Of a stretch of DNA of 64,000 nt, positions 24,614 to 33,697 are shown piece by piece. Where the stretch lies: positions 186,001 through 250,000 of the forward strand of contig NZ_JHVN01000002.1 in NCBI RefSeq assembly GCF_000620165.1. The letters are read 5' to 3'. This DNA comes from Anoxybacillus tepidamans PS2 (GTDB lineage Bacteria; Bacillota; Bacilli; Bacillales; Anoxybacillaceae). The notes under the pieces are model-generated. The model saw nothing but the letters and a program-made list of their open reading frames with translations, had not been told where the DNA came from and searched no databases. Positions within the stretch are counted from its first letter, which is position 1. Each line of letters begins with the position of its first letter. The position numbers and the translations under genes are program-made.

Positions 24614-25705
24614 TTAACTAGTAATTTTCGTTTGTGTGTTATACATGTCCATTCTTTTAGATGCAGCTGCATTAACCAAAATCGATTGGTCATCGAAAAT
24701 CGCGCGGTTTCTGCCCATGTTTTTTGCTTTATATAACAAAAGGTCCGCCCGCTCGAGCCATTCATTCTCTTTTTCCCCGATTTCCCGGCTCGCAACACCA
24801 AAACTCATCGTTACTTTGAGAGCTTTGTCCCCAAATGTCGTTCTCGACAATTCATTATAAATGGCTTCGATTACTCGCTTAGCACATTGATGATTAACAC
24901 CAGGGAATAGAAAAGCAAACTCTTCCCCTCCGCAGCGAAAAGCTTTGCCCTTTTCCCGTCCTACACACTCGGCAAGAATTTTACTAATTTCTTTTAATAC
25001 AAGGTCTCCGATTACATGGCCATATTGGTCGTTAATAAGCTTAAAATGATCGATGTCCGCTAATACAAGTGTATAAGGCTCTGTTTTGTGCAAAATGCGC
25101 CGGAGTGATTCATGAAAAAACCGTTGATTGTATAATCCTGTTAAATAATCAACCCTTAACTGCTTTTTTAGCGTCATTTTTTCATAGAAATGCTTTCTCT
25201 CTCGTGAAACAATAAAACCTCCAAATAAACCGACAACGGTGAGGCATCCAATATGCGATAGGAAATGAATAGAGACCGGCTGCTCCTTTTGCAAAAGCAT
25301 GGCGATAAAACTTGCAACAAAGCCGGTGGTGGCCACAATAGCGCCCGGCATCCCCCAATAAAATGCGGCATGCATAACCACTAAATATGTCATTGGAACA
25401 AACGGGCTGTTTGTTCCTCCCGTCATCATAAGCAGCCACACTAATACGAGAAAATCAAGGCCAACTCCGATGGGATAAATAAACTTTGCTATGCGGCTTC
25501 GGCCTGTTGTAGTTTTCAAGAAGGTATACTGCATTATTAGTACGCAACATAAGCTAAACATAAATAGAACAAATACCGAATCTTTTTTTAAATGAAAAAA
25601 GGACTGAATGGCCGGAACCGAAAATAAAGCGGCACATATGCACAATAAAATCCACCTGACAAAAGAGAAAAACCACTCCATTTTGTAACCCTTAAATTTC
25701 CCCAT
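24614..25705 (-). CDS. Membrane-bound diguanylate cyclase (GGDEF)
   Basis: Makes c-di-GMP from two GTP. A 363-aa protein: about six hydrophobic helices in residues 10-180, then a GGDEF domain (about 195-340) with DYLTGLYNQRFF, ADIDHFKLINDQYGH and an intact active site CGGEEF. No RxxD inhibitory site lies five residues before it (REKGKAFRC), so product feedback is probably absent. ATG at 25705 is preferred to one three codons earlier by ribosome-binding-site spacing. Together with the phosphodiesterase at 4183-6600 it gives the window one make and one break enzyme for c-di-GMP. Confidence 0.9.
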   Translation of the reverse strand: MGKFKGYKMEWFFSFVRWILLCICAALFSVPAIQSFFHLKKDSVFVLFMFSLCCVLIMQYTFLKTTTGRSRIAKFIYPIGVGLDFLVLVWLLMMTGGTNSPFVPMTYLVVMHAAFYWGMPGAIVATTGFVASFIAMLLQKEQPVSIHFLSHIGCLTVVGLFGGFIVSRERKHFYEKMTLKKQLRVDYLTGLYNQRFFHESLRRILHKTEPYTLVLADIDHFKLINDQYGHVIGDLVLKEISKILAECVGREKGKAFRCGGEEFAFLFPGVNHQCAKRVIEAIYNELSRTTFGDKALKVTMSFGVASREIGEKENEWLERADLLLYKAKNMGRNRAIFDDQSILVNAAASKRMDMYNTQTKITS

Positions 25706-25860
25706 ACACTTCATTTCCTTTTCGATTTTCAGTATGATTCTAGCATTACAACACCATATAATACCAAAATTTTATACTTTTTTCTACATTAAAAATATTC
25801 AATCACACATTTTTTCTCTATCGCTTCAATAAGCAAAATTTCAACATCTTTGCTGTCAAA

Positions 25861-25896
25861 AAAACGAGACTGATTCCAAAAGGTCAGTCTCGTTTC
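25861..25896 (-). terminator. Terminator overlapping the tetR stop codon
   Basis: AAACGAGACTGA and TCAGTCTCGTTT form a perfect stem; the TGA stop of the tetR-type gene (25884-25886) is at the top of one arm. Confidence 0.8.
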
Positions 25897-26543
25897 GCTA
25901 ATCCGTCCATAAGAAATCGAATCGTTCGCTCCATCTCCAACTCATCATCCCACTGCCCGTCAGGCAAGACGAGAAAACGTGTCAATAAAAAGCCGACAAT
26001 CGTTGTAATAGTCATACGAATAATCGCGTTTGCCGGCAGCTCGACAATCTCACCTTTTGCCTGAAAATATTCGATAATGCGCTTAAACTTTTCATAGACG
26101 TTTTGCATAAATACCGCTTGAATTTGCTCTTTAATCTCCGCATGAAACGCCGTTTCTTGCCAAAAAATTCTAATGAGCGGCAAATGCTTTTTGACGAACT
26201 CAAAGCGATTTTTCATCAGCGCACGAATAAAGTCTTCATAGCTCTTATATTGATGTTCAAATACTTCCTTTACAAATTCCTTCGCCAAAAATGGGGCGAC
26301 GACTTTCGTGATCGTCGGAGTGACGATCGCTAACAGCAAATCTTTCTTTGTTTTATAATGGCGAAAAATTGTTCCTTCGGCTACTCCCGCACGCTTAGCA
26401 ATTTCGCTTGTTGATGTTGCTGCATACCCTTTTTCAGCAAACATTTCAATCGCCGCTTCTAAAATTTTCGCCTGCTTGTCGCTTAACTTTACTTCTTCAT
26501 TGTTTACTTTTAAGAGCTCTTGTAGCCATTGGTGCTCGTTCAT
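25884..26543 (-). CDS. TetR/AcrR family transcriptional regulator
   Basis: Repressor of 219 aa with an N-terminal helix-turn-helix (about 24-70: AAIEMFAEKGYAATSTSEIA, KRAGVAEGTIFRHYKTKKDL) and a helical ligand domain. Last gene of the ABC exporter operon (ATPase, permease, regulator; 11-nt gap), so it likely autoregulates the operon through the paired inverted sites at 28331-28393. The inducer is unknown; such regulators usually sense the substrate of the exporter. Confidence 0.9.
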   Translation of the reverse strand: MNEHQWLQELLKVNNEEVKLSDKQAKILEAAIEMFAEKGYAATSTSEIAKRAGVAEGTIFRHYKTKKDLLLAIVTPTITKVVAPFLAKEFVKEVFEHQYKSYEDFIRALMKNRFEFVKKHLPLIRIFWQETAFHAEIKEQIQAVFMQNVYEKFKRIIEYFQAKGEIVELPANAIIRMTITTIVGFLLTRFLVLPDGQWDDELEMERTIRFLMDGLAKRD

Positions 26544-26554
26544 TTTTGTGCTCC

Positions 26555-27583
26555 TTACAGTCTTCGATATTTCTTTAGTGCTATTACATTTAATATCATA
26601 AACAATAAAGAGAAGCCAAGCAAAATATATACATCAAAGGCGATGTCGCTCCAGCCGTTCCCGCGGATCATAATCTCTCTTAGTGCATCCGCCCCGTACG
26701 TCAACGGCATGATAACGCTTACTGAACGGAGCCATGGCGCCATTGTTTCTAAATTAAACAACCCGGAAAAGAAAATTTGCGGCACGATGACTAATGGAAT
26801 AAATTGGATCATTTGTAGTTCGTTATGGGCAAACGCCGACAATAATGTTCCTAATGTTAACGCTGTCATCGCTAGTAAAAAGGTAATGAGCAGCACATAT
26901 AAAAATGAGCCTTCCATCATCATATCAAGGATATCAATCGCAAACCATGAAATTAAACTCGCTTGAAACGTCGTAAAAATACCGAAGCCGATCACATATC
27001 CGGCCACAATTTCCCAGCGTTGAAGCGGGGTCGCCAACAGCCGCTCAAGCGTTCCATTGGTTCGTTCACGTAAAAAAGAAACACCCGCAATCAAAAAGAC
27101 AAAAAAGAAAATAAAAAATCCGATGAGCACAGGGCCAAAGTTATCAAATAACTTCATATCTTCAGAACCGTGCAAGTACGTCGTTTTTAATTTGAGCGTC
27201 TCTTTCTGCGGCGCTAATGATTGAAACGCTTGTTGCACTGACATAAGCACCGCTTTGTTGGCGGTCGGATCGCTGCCTTCAAGCGTCAATTTCGGTATCC
27301 GTCCGTCCATTTCCAAAAAGGCATCGAGTCGCTGTTCATGTAATTGATCCTTCGCCTTTTCTCTCGTCACTTGTTTTACATCGGCTTTACTTTTCTCTAA
27401 TGCTTCCACAACAACATTCGGTACATCTTGGTTGACTCCAATCGCTGGCTTATATTCTTCTCCGTTGAATACTAAATGCATTAAAAACAAAACAAACATC
27501 GGAGCAAAAATCATCAGTCCAAGCGTCCGTTTGTCGCGAAAAAATTGGCGTATAATCCGCACAACGATGGCGCGTACTCTCAT
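26555..27583 (-). CDS. ABC-2 type exporter permease
   Basis: A 342-aa ABC-2 membrane subunit: one N-terminal helix (about 20-40), a large extracytoplasmic domain (about 45-165), then five C-terminal helices. FLRERTNGTLERLLATPLQRWEI (about 182-204) is the typical ABC-2 coupling-helix motif. Its ATG overlaps the stop of the ATPase gene by 4 nt. It resembles YhgE/YfiM-like drug or lipid exporters; the substrate is not predictable. Confidence 0.88.
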   Translation of the reverse strand: MRVRAIVVRIIRQFFRDKRTLGLMIFAPMFVLFLMHLVFNGEEYKPAIGVNQDVPNVVVEALEKSKADVKQVTREKAKDQLHEQRLDAFLEMDGRIPKLTLEGSDPTANKAVLMSVQQAFQSLAPQKETLKLKTTYLHGSEDMKLFDNFGPVLIGFFIFFFVFLIAGVSFLRERTNGTLERLLATPLQRWEIVAGYVIGFGIFTTFQASLISWFAIDILDMMMEGSFLYVLLITFLLAMTALTLGTLLSAFAHNELQMIQFIPLVIVPQIFFSGLFNLETMAPWLRSVSVIMPLTYGADALREIMIRGNGWSDIAFDVYILLGFSLLFMILNVIALKKYRRL

Positions 27584-28308
27584 AGTTTCGCACCTCCAAA
27601 ATATAAAAATGCTTGCTCAATCGTTTGGGAGTTGGTTTTTGCTTTTAGTTCGGCTGGACTGCCTACAGCAATCAGGCGCCCATTGCGAATCATCGCCAGC
27701 CTTTGGCATTTCTCCGCTTCATCCATGACGTGAGTCGTCACGACAATTGTCGTTCCTTGCTGGCGAACCCGTTCAAGTTCTTGCCATATCGATTGGCGAA
27801 GCACCGGATCGATCCCTACCGTTGGCTCATCTAAAATCAATACGTCCGGTTCATGAAGCAACGAAGCCGCAAGAGATAAGCGTCGCTTCATTCCGCCGGA
27901 ATAATTGTGCACCGGCTTTCGGAGATGCTCGGTTAAATTAACGAGTTCGGCTACTTCTTCGATGCGCTGTTTTTGTTTTTTTCCTTTTAGTCCGTAAATC
28001 GCTGCGAAAAACTGCAAATTTTCAAGCGCCGTCAGCTCCCCATATAACGCATCAGATTGCGCCATGAAGCCAATGCGCTGCATCGTCTGTAAACTCGGCA
28101 TTTTCGTATTGAGCACATAAATCGTTCCGGTTGTTGCCTCATCAATTCCGGCCATCATTTTAACTAATGTCGTCTTTCCCGCTCCCGATGGACCAAGCAA
28201 CCCAAAAATTTCTCCCCTGCCTACCTCAAGCGTCACATCATCGATCACTTTCTTTTTTCCAAAACTTCTCGATACATGCTCAACGTGAATGCACATGCTC
28301 TCAGGCAT
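27580..28308 (-). CDS. ABC exporter ATP-binding protein
   Basis: A 242-aa ABC ATPase: Walker A GPSGAGKT (about residue 39), Q-loop FMAQSD, signature YSGGMKRR (about 137), Walker B VLILDEPT and switch His in TTHVMDEAE. First gene of the operon with the ABC-2 permease and the TetR regulator. ATG at 28308 follows an AGGAAAT ribosome-binding site. The DRA/CcmA-type sequence fits multidrug or antibiotic efflux. Confidence 0.92.
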   Translation of the reverse strand: MPESMCIHVEHVSRSFGKKKVIDDVTLEVGRGEIFGLLGPSGAGKTTLVKMMAGIDEATTGTIYVLNTKMPSLQTMQRIGFMAQSDALYGELTALENLQFFAAIYGLKGKKQKQRIEEVAELVNLTEHLRKPVHNYSGGMKRRLSLAASLLHEPDVLILDEPTVGIDPVLRQSIWQELERVRQQGTTIVVTTHVMDEAEKCQRLAMIRNGRLIAVGSPAELKAKTNSQTIEQAFLYFGGAKL

Positions 28309-28330
28309 ATGATTTCCTCCAATCTATTTA

Positions 28331-28393
28331 TGAGTGATTACTCACTTATAATATACGACAAACTAAAACAAATTTGAAGTGAGTAATCACTCA
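28331..28393. promoter_or_regulatory. Paired inverted operators of the exporter operon
   Basis: TGAGTGATTACTCACTT at 28331-28347 and its exact reverse complement at 28377-28393. Each contains the near-palindrome TGAGT-GATT/AATC-ACTCA typical of TetR-family sites. The 29-bp interval between them is A/T-rich and can hold the operon promoter (TATATT or TATTAT as -10 on the minus strand). Confidence 0.85.
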
Positions 28394-28465
28394 TTTATTC
28401 AAAAAATTTTTAGAGGCTTTATTTTCGACCGCTGAACCCCACTGCTGAAAACAACCTCTCCTCTG

Positions 28466-28987
28466 CTACAATAGCTGTTCAAGTTCCTTCCATCCGTAGC
28501 ATATTTCTTTTAGTGCTTTGCCGCCGATTTCAATCGTCTCTTCCCCGACAACCGCTGCGCCTAAACGTTCGTAAAAATGTTTCGAAGGGTTGTCGTTGAG
28601 CACCCAAACGATCAACGAGCGAATTCCATCGTTCCACAAATCTTTGATGAACGCACTCACAAGTTTTTTTCCATAGCCTTTTCGTTGCGCCTCTTTTAGT
28701 AAATAAATGGCGTACAGCTCTCCTTCATACTCTGCAAGCGTTCCTTCTTTTACGCGATTGTTCCCGCCGGAAATAAAGCCGCACACCGTCCCGTACTCCT
28801 CCGCAACAAAAATATGGTGATGGTCTTGCTGCAAGATGCGTTTCCATAGTTCTTCCTTTTCTGCCACCTTCAGTTCCTGTAAATATGCACTTGGCACGAT
28901 TCCTTTGTAGGTCGTTTTCCAGCTTTCCACATGGACGCTCGCGATCGCTTTGGCATCTTCGAGCGTGGCTTTGCGAATGTTCATCAT
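28466..28987 (-). CDS. GNAT family N-acetyltransferase
   Basis: A 173-aa acetyl-CoA-dependent acetyltransferase. MNIRKATLEDAKAIASVHVE is the usual GNAT N-terminus, YLLKEAQRKGYGKKLV (about 95-110) is the acetyl-CoA-binding motif A (R/Q-x-x-G-x-G/A), and the NPSKHFYERLGA block follows. An acceptor cannot be predicted. The gene is monocistronic; an AAAGGAG ribosome-binding site precedes the start, with two adjacent ATGs (28987 and 28984). Confidence 0.88.
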   Translation of the reverse strand: MMNIRKATLEDAKAIASVHVESWKTTYKGIVPSAYLQELKVAEKEELWKRILQQDHHHIFVAEEYGTVCGFISGGNNRVKEGTLAEYEGELYAIYLLKEAQRKGYGKKLVSAFIKDLWNDGIRSLIVWVLNDNPSKHFYERLGAAVVGEETIEIGGKALKEICYGWKELEQLL

Positions 28988-29141
28988 CTTTCGCTCCTTT
29001 TCTTCATATCATGTTCCCTTCTTCTTTCTACTGAATTCAACAAAAAAGGAAGAAACCCTGCAACGATCGCTTCCTATCCTCTATAGAAAAAAAAGTGGTC
29101 AGCTCTCAAACGAAAACAATAGCTAATTTTGGGCATATATA

Positions 29142-29172
29142 AAGGATGTCCGTTTCCTTTTAGGACATCCTC
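29142..29172 (-). terminator. Terminator of the M3 oligopeptidase gene
   Basis: GGATGTCC and GGACATCC arms around 11 nt, followed on the minus strand by TTTATATATG. Moderate. Confidence 0.6.
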
Positions 29173-29179
29173 CCATTTT

Positions 29180-30874
29180 TCACAGCTGCTTGTCGTCCAC
29201 GCTGTTCAACCATTGCTCAATTTCTTCAACAACCGACTGAACGCAGCCATCTTCAAATGGCGATATTAAATGAGCCACTTGCACAAGTTCGGTAAATGAC
29301 TTGCTTCCGCCCTCGCGGCAAAGCGCTAAATAGTCGTTCCACGCTTCTTTATAATTTTCTCTTGAACGCTTCCAAAATTGGAACGCGCAAATTTGCGCAA
29401 GCGTATAGTCAATATAATAAAACGCGGTTGTATAAATGTGCCCTTGCCGCTGCCAAAAGCCGCCGCGCTCTAAATAATCGTTGCCGTCGTAATCTCTTGT
29501 CGGCATGTATTTCCGCTCGATTGCCCGCCACATTCCCTTTCGTTCTTCCGGGGTTGCCTCCGGATTTTCATAGACGAAGTGCTGGAATTCATCGACCGCC
29601 ACTCCGTACGGCAAAAACAGCAATGCTGAGCTTAAATGTTGAAACTTGTATTTTTCCGTATCTTCCTTAAAAAACAGCTCCATCCATGGCCATGTGAAAA
29701 ATTCCATGCTCATTGAATGAATTTCACATGCTTCGAGCGTCGGCCAATTGTACTCTGGAATTTCGTAATGCCGGCTTTCGTACACTTGAAACGCATGGCC
29801 GGCTTCATGAGTAAGGACATCGATATCGCCAGATGTGCCAGTAAAGTTGGAGAAAATAAACGGCGCTTTGAAACGTTCAATATATGTACAATAGCCTCCG
29901 CTTGCTTTTCCCTTTTTCGCCACAAGATCCATCAGTTCGTTGTCGATCATAAATCGGAAAAACTCGCCCGTCTCCGGCGACAGCTCCTCATACATTTTTT
30001 TGCCATTAGCAATAATCCAAGCGGCATCCCCTTTTGGTGTCGGGTTTCCGGTTGGAAATGAAAATGCCTCATCGTAATATTTTAGTTTCTCGACGCCAAT
30101 TCGTTCGCGTTGACGTTCATACAATTTCTCGGCAAGCGGAACGATATATTGGTGCACTTGATCGCGGAATTTCGCCACCATCTCCGCATTGTAATCGGTC
30201 CGTCCCAACCTTGCATACCCAAGTTCAACAAAGTTGTTAAATCCCAGTTTTTTGGCCATGCTTGTGCGCACTTTGACAAGCTGGTCGTAAATGTCATCGA
30301 ACTTTTCTTCGTGCTGCTTGAAAAACGCAAACCGCGCCTCATTTGCCCGCTTGCGCATCTTACGGTCAGGCGATTCCGCAAACGGTTGAAGCTGCGCCAG
30401 CGTCCGCTCTTCTCCTTCGAACCATATTTTAGCGGAAGCCACTAGTTTCGTATATTCGCTCGTGAGTTTATTTTCAAGCTGCAATTCCTCTACAATGTCT
30501 GGCGAAAATGTCTTTAATTCTGTTTCCGCCAATGCAAACAGCTGCTTTCCCCAACGTTGTTCAAGCTCCGAACGAAACGGAGAATCGACAAGCGCTTGAT
30601 AATATTCGTTGACCAACCCTTTGACAAGCGGCTCGACTTCATCGAAAAAATCTTGCTCCTGCTTATAAAACTCATCGTTCGTATCAATCGTGTGGCGGAT
30701 ATGGCACACTTGCGCCATCGTGCTAAATTCGTTGCGAAGCGCATTGATTTGCTGCATCGCCTCATGCTGCTCTTCAACATGCTTCGCCTGCTGAAAAGTT
30801 TGCAGGGCGGCGCGAAACGATGCTTGTAATTGCTCCATATTTGGCCGTTCATAACGAAATTCCGAGAATTTCAA
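29180..30874 (-). CDS. M3 family oligoendopeptidase
   Basis: Zinc metallopeptidase of 564 aa that cleaves short peptides in the cytoplasm. The catalytic HEAGH lies in DVLTHEAGHAFQVY (about residue 356), with the third zinc ligand Glu in CEIHSMSMEFF about 25 residues later. Length and the SFPTGNPTPKGDAAWI block fit the Bacillus/Geobacillus M3 oligoendopeptidase F-like group. No signal peptide. It is monocistronic and divergent from the lysine permease. Confidence 0.9.
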   Translation of the reverse strand: MKFSEFRYERPNMEQLQASFRAALQTFQQAKHVEEQHEAMQQINALRNEFSTMAQVCHIRHTIDTNDEFYKQEQDFFDEVEPLVKGLVNEYYQALVDSPFRSELEQRWGKQLFALAETELKTFSPDIVEELQLENKLTSEYTKLVASAKIWFEGEERTLAQLQPFAESPDRKMRKRANEARFAFFKQHEEKFDDIYDQLVKVRTSMAKKLGFNNFVELGYARLGRTDYNAEMVAKFRDQVHQYIVPLAEKLYERQRERIGVEKLKYYDEAFSFPTGNPTPKGDAAWIIANGKKMYEELSPETGEFFRFMIDNELMDLVAKKGKASGGYCTYIERFKAPFIFSNFTGTSGDIDVLTHEAGHAFQVYESRHYEIPEYNWPTLEACEIHSMSMEFFTWPWMELFFKEDTEKYKFQHLSSALLFLPYGVAVDEFQHFVYENPEATPEERKGMWRAIERKYMPTRDYDGNDYLERGGFWQRQGHIYTTAFYYIDYTLAQICAFQFWKRSRENYKEAWNDYLALCREGGSKSFTELVQVAHLISPFEDGCVQSVVEEIEQWLNSVDDKQL

Positions 30875-30964
30875 ATGAATCCCTTCCTTTTTTCAAATTT
30901 CCCAACTTTAGATTATATTCCATTTCCTTGCTACAAATTCCTTTTTCGTAAAAACAAAAGGTTA

Positions 30965-30993
30965 TTGACGAACAATGTCGAATTGTGTATGAT
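30965..30993 (+). promoter_or_regulatory. Promoter of the lysine-riboswitch transcript
   Basis: TTGACG at 30965-30970, 17 nt, TATGAT at 30988-30993; start expected near 31000, just before the aptamer. Confidence 0.8.
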
Positions 30994-31026
30994 TATCAAG
31001 GCATTTGAATAATTTTTCTTCTCATC

Positions 31027-31221
31027 AACTTAGATGGAATAGAGGTTGCAACGAATAAAAGTAGCTTGAATGAGGCGCAGAGAGCCAATGAATTCAAACG
31101 AAAGGATTCGTTGCCGAAGTTTGTGGCGTGCTCTGGCGGCACAAGCTGGGACTGCACCCGAACAGGGGCAGGACTGTCATCGCTTTATAAAAAGGCGATG
31201 GAGAGCTATCAACATTAAGTT
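31027..31221 (+). promoter_or_regulatory. Lysine riboswitch (L box)
   Basis: Conserved blocks in order: AGAGGTTGCAACG, AAAGTAG, TTGCCGAAGTT, GCTGGGACTGCA, GGACTGTCATCG and CGATGGAGAGCTATC. P1 is closed by AACTTA at 31027 and TTAAGTT at 31215. Lysine binding should favour the downstream terminator. Confidence 0.93.
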
Positions 31222-31236
31222 AGATGCGGATGTTCT

Positions 31237-31272
31237 GTGCACCCGTTGAAAACTTAGGGGTGTATTTTTTTT
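31237..31272 (+). terminator. Riboswitch-controlled terminator
   Basis: GCACCC pairs with GGGTGT, followed by a run of eight T. The AACTTAG in its loop region is complementary to the 3' side of P1, which offers a switching alternative. Confidence 0.8.
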
Positions 31273-31302
31273 GTAAAAATTAACTGAAGGGAGTCTACAA
31301 GA

Positions 31303-32730
31303 TTGCAACAACATAAATTAGGTCTCTGGGTGCTTACCGCCCTTGTGGTTGGAAATATGGTCGGGTCAGGAATTTTTATGCTTCCTCGCTCGTTAGCGGA
31401 AGCAGCAAGCCCCCTCGGAGTCATTCTAGCATGGTTATTAACAGGGGGCGGCGTGCTCATGACGGCGCTTGTCTTCGGCAATCTAGCGATTCGCAAGCCC
31501 GAGTTAAATGGAGGGCCGCAAATTTACGCGAAAGAATTGTTTACAAAAGGGTCTAATACATCCATTTTATCTGGATTTATGTCTTCATGGGGCTATTGGA
31601 TTGGAAATTTTGCGGGAAACGTGGCGATTATTACTACATTTGCGAGTTACTTATCGACGTTCTTCCCTGTTTTAACAAGCAAGCAAACGCTGTTTACGGT
31701 GGGCTCCGCATCTATTAAACTCGGGAATTTGCTCACATTCATCGTTTGTACTATTTTATTATGGGGCATGCATTTTATTATTTTGCGTGGAATCGAAGGT
31801 GCAGGAAGATTAAATTTCGTCGCCACTGCCGCTAAAGTGCTTGGCTTCTTTTTATTCATTGCCATTAGTTTGTTTGCGTTTGACAAAAGCAATATTGGTT
31901 CTGTCGTGGCTCCGCGCTACGATGAGGCAGGGCATTCGATCAGTCTGTTTGGCCAAATTAACAATGCGGCAGTTGCGACATTATGGGCGTTCGTCGGAGT
32001 TGAATCGGCGATTGTGTTCGCTTCTCGAGCGCGCAAGCAAGCCGATGTGAAGCGCGCAACGATTCTTGGTCTACTCATTGCTTTAGCTATTTATATTGGA
32101 ATTAGTGTGCTTGTTATGGGCTTATTGCCGCAAAAACAATTGATTCAGTCGGAAAAACCGCTTGTTGACGCAATTCAAACGATTTTAGGCCCAAGCGGCG
32201 GATATGTTCTTGCGGGACTCGGGCTCGTCAGCCTTTTAGGTTCGACGCTTGGTTGGGTGTTGTTAAGCGCTGAAGTTCCATACCAAGCTGCAAAACAGGG
32301 ATTGTTTATCCCATCGTTTTTAAAGGAAAACAACAAAGGAATGCCAAAATTCTCTTTAATTTTGTCAAACGGATTAGCGCAAATTTTTATTTTCTCAACC
32401 ATTTCAAAATCGATGTCGGACGCATTCGATTTTGTCATTTACATCGCGACGCTTGCCTACCTCGTTCCTTATTTTATCGCCTCTGTGTTCCAGTTAAAAC
32501 TGACATGGACAGGAGAAACGTATGAGAACGAGGCAAAAGCAAGAATTGTTGACGGCATCATTGCGGCGCTAGCAACCATTTATTCAATTTGGGTCATTAT
32601 TGCGGGAACGTCCGACATGAAAACATTTATGCTTGGCGTTGCGTTGCTCGCAAGCGGCATCATTTTTTATCCGCTTGTGAAAAAAGCCGTAACAAAAGAA
32701 GAGCACGTCGATGAAAAAATGTCGGCTTAA
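31303..32730 (+). CDS. APC-family basic amino-acid permease, probably lysine
   Basis: A 475-aa membrane transporter of the basic amino acid/polyamine antiporter family (ArcD/LysI-like) with about 12 helices. GNMVGSGIFMLP (about 17-28) is the helix-1 substrate motif, and WAFVGVESAIVFASRARKQ (about 230) is characteristic of the family. Start is TTG at 31303 with AAGGGAG 9 nt upstream; no ATG is suitably placed. The lysine riboswitch indicates that lysine is the substrate or a metabolically linked signal. The gene's terminator has been split by an IS element. Confidence 0.88.
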   Translation: MQQHKLGLWVLTALVVGNMVGSGIFMLPRSLAEAASPLGVILAWLLTGGGVLMTALVFGNLAIRKPELNGGPQIYAKELFTKGSNTSILSGFMSSWGYWIGNFAGNVAIITTFASYLSTFFPVLTSKQTLFTVGSASIKLGNLLTFIVCTILLWGMHFIILRGIEGAGRLNFVATAAKVLGFFLFIAISLFAFDKSNIGSVVAPRYDEAGHSISLFGQINNAAVATLWAFVGVESAIVFASRARKQADVKRATILGLLIALAIYIGISVLVMGLLPQKQLIQSEKPLVDAIQTILGPSGGYVLAGLGLVSLLGSTLGWVLLSAEVPYQAAKQGLFIPSFLKENNKGMPKFSLILSNGLAQIFIFSTISKSMSDAFDFVIYIATLAYLVPYFIASVFQLKLTWTGETYENEAKARIVDGIIAALATIYSIWVIIAGTSDMKTFMLGVALLASGIIFYPLVKKAVTKEEHVDEKMSA

Positions 32731-32744
32731 TGGATACGAACAAG

Positions 32745-32761
32745 AAAAGGATGTCCTCAAT
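32745..32761 (+). terminator. Left half of the permease terminator, cut by the IS
   Basis: AAAAGGATGTCCT (32745-32757) plus loop bases CAAT. Its partner arm AGGGCATCCTTTT and the T-tract are at 34067-34081. Removing the IS and one AAT copy restores a 13-bp stem (one G-T pair) with a CAATA loop and six T. Confidence 0.85.
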
Positions 32762-32803
32762 TGAAGTGACCCCTGTCAAGTAGACAGGAATAAAAAAGCA
32801 CAT

Positions 32804-33697
32804 TTAAGCAGCCTGAGTCCTATATTCATAAGGGCTCAGGTTGTTTAATTTCTTTTGGAAACGTTCGTGGTTATAAAAACGAATATATTGGTGTACAGCC
32901 TCCTTCACCTCTTCGGCTGCGCGAAACGAGTACAGATGGAAGCACTCTGCCTTGAAATGGCTAAAAAAGTTTTCCATGCAGGCATTGTCCAAGCAGTTTC
33001 CTTTTCTGGACATACTGGCCTTTATATTGTATCTTTTTAGTAGTTGGTTGTATTGACGGGATGTATATTGGAATCCTTGATCACTATGTAGGAGGAGTCC
33101 ATTGACATTCCGTTTTTTTATAGCCTTTTTGAGCGTGTCGATCACGAGTTTGATGTCATTTCTTCGGCTGATGTGATAGGCCACGATTTCATGGTTGTAT
33201 AGGTCTTTAATGGCGGACAAATAGAGCGTTTGCCCATTAAAGATTAAATACGTGATATCTGTCACCCACTTCTCGTTTGGTTTGGACGCGTGGAACTCTC
33301 TGTTTAGATGGTTATCCGAAATCACATAAGGTTCTTTCTTTCCATAATAAGACCGTTTCTTCCGAATCACGGCCCGAATTCCCATCTCCCTCATCAGCCG
33401 TTGTACTCGTTTATGGTTGATACTTAGCTTGTATTTCCGCTTCAGCCAGACTTGGACTCTCCGATACCCATAGATGCCTTTTCGTTCTTGATGGCACTTC
33501 TCGATTTTTTTCTTTAGATGCTCGTCTTCTACTTGCTTCTGAGAAGGGCGCTCCTGTCGTTTGACCCACTTGTAGTATCCGCTTCGAGATACACCTGCCA
33601 TCTCACATAATCGTTGAATCGAACCATGACCCCCAGCCATTTCTTGAATGATGGCGAATTTCTTGTCAGCAGGTACGGCTTCCATTCCCCCTTTCAC
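32804..33697 (-). CDS. IS3-family transposase OrfB
   Basis: Catalytic half of the transposase, 297 aa from its own possible GTG start, or the C-terminal part of a frameshift fusion. It has an HTH_21-type block (GIYGYRRVQVWLKR) and an rve integrase core with the DDE triad: Asp in EKWVTDITYL (about residue 144), Asp in LLHSDQGFQY (about 207), and Glu in NACMENFFSHFK (about 242). All three are present, so it should be active. It is in the -1 frame relative to orfA. Confidence 0.95.
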   Translation of the reverse strand: MKGGMEAVPADKKFAIIQEMAGGHGSIQRLCEMAGVSRSGYYKWVKRQERPSQKQVEDEHLKKKIEKCHQERKGIYGYRRVQVWLKRKYKLSINHKRVQRLMREMGIRAVIRKKRSYYGKKEPYVISDNHLNREFHASKPNEKWVTDITYLIFNGQTLYLSAIKDLYNHEIVAYHISRRNDIKLVIDTLKKAIKKRNVNGLLLHSDQGFQYTSRQYNQLLKRYNIKASMSRKGNCLDNACMENFFSHFKAECFHLYSFRAAEEVKEAVHQYIRFYNHERFQKKLNNLSPYEYRTQAA

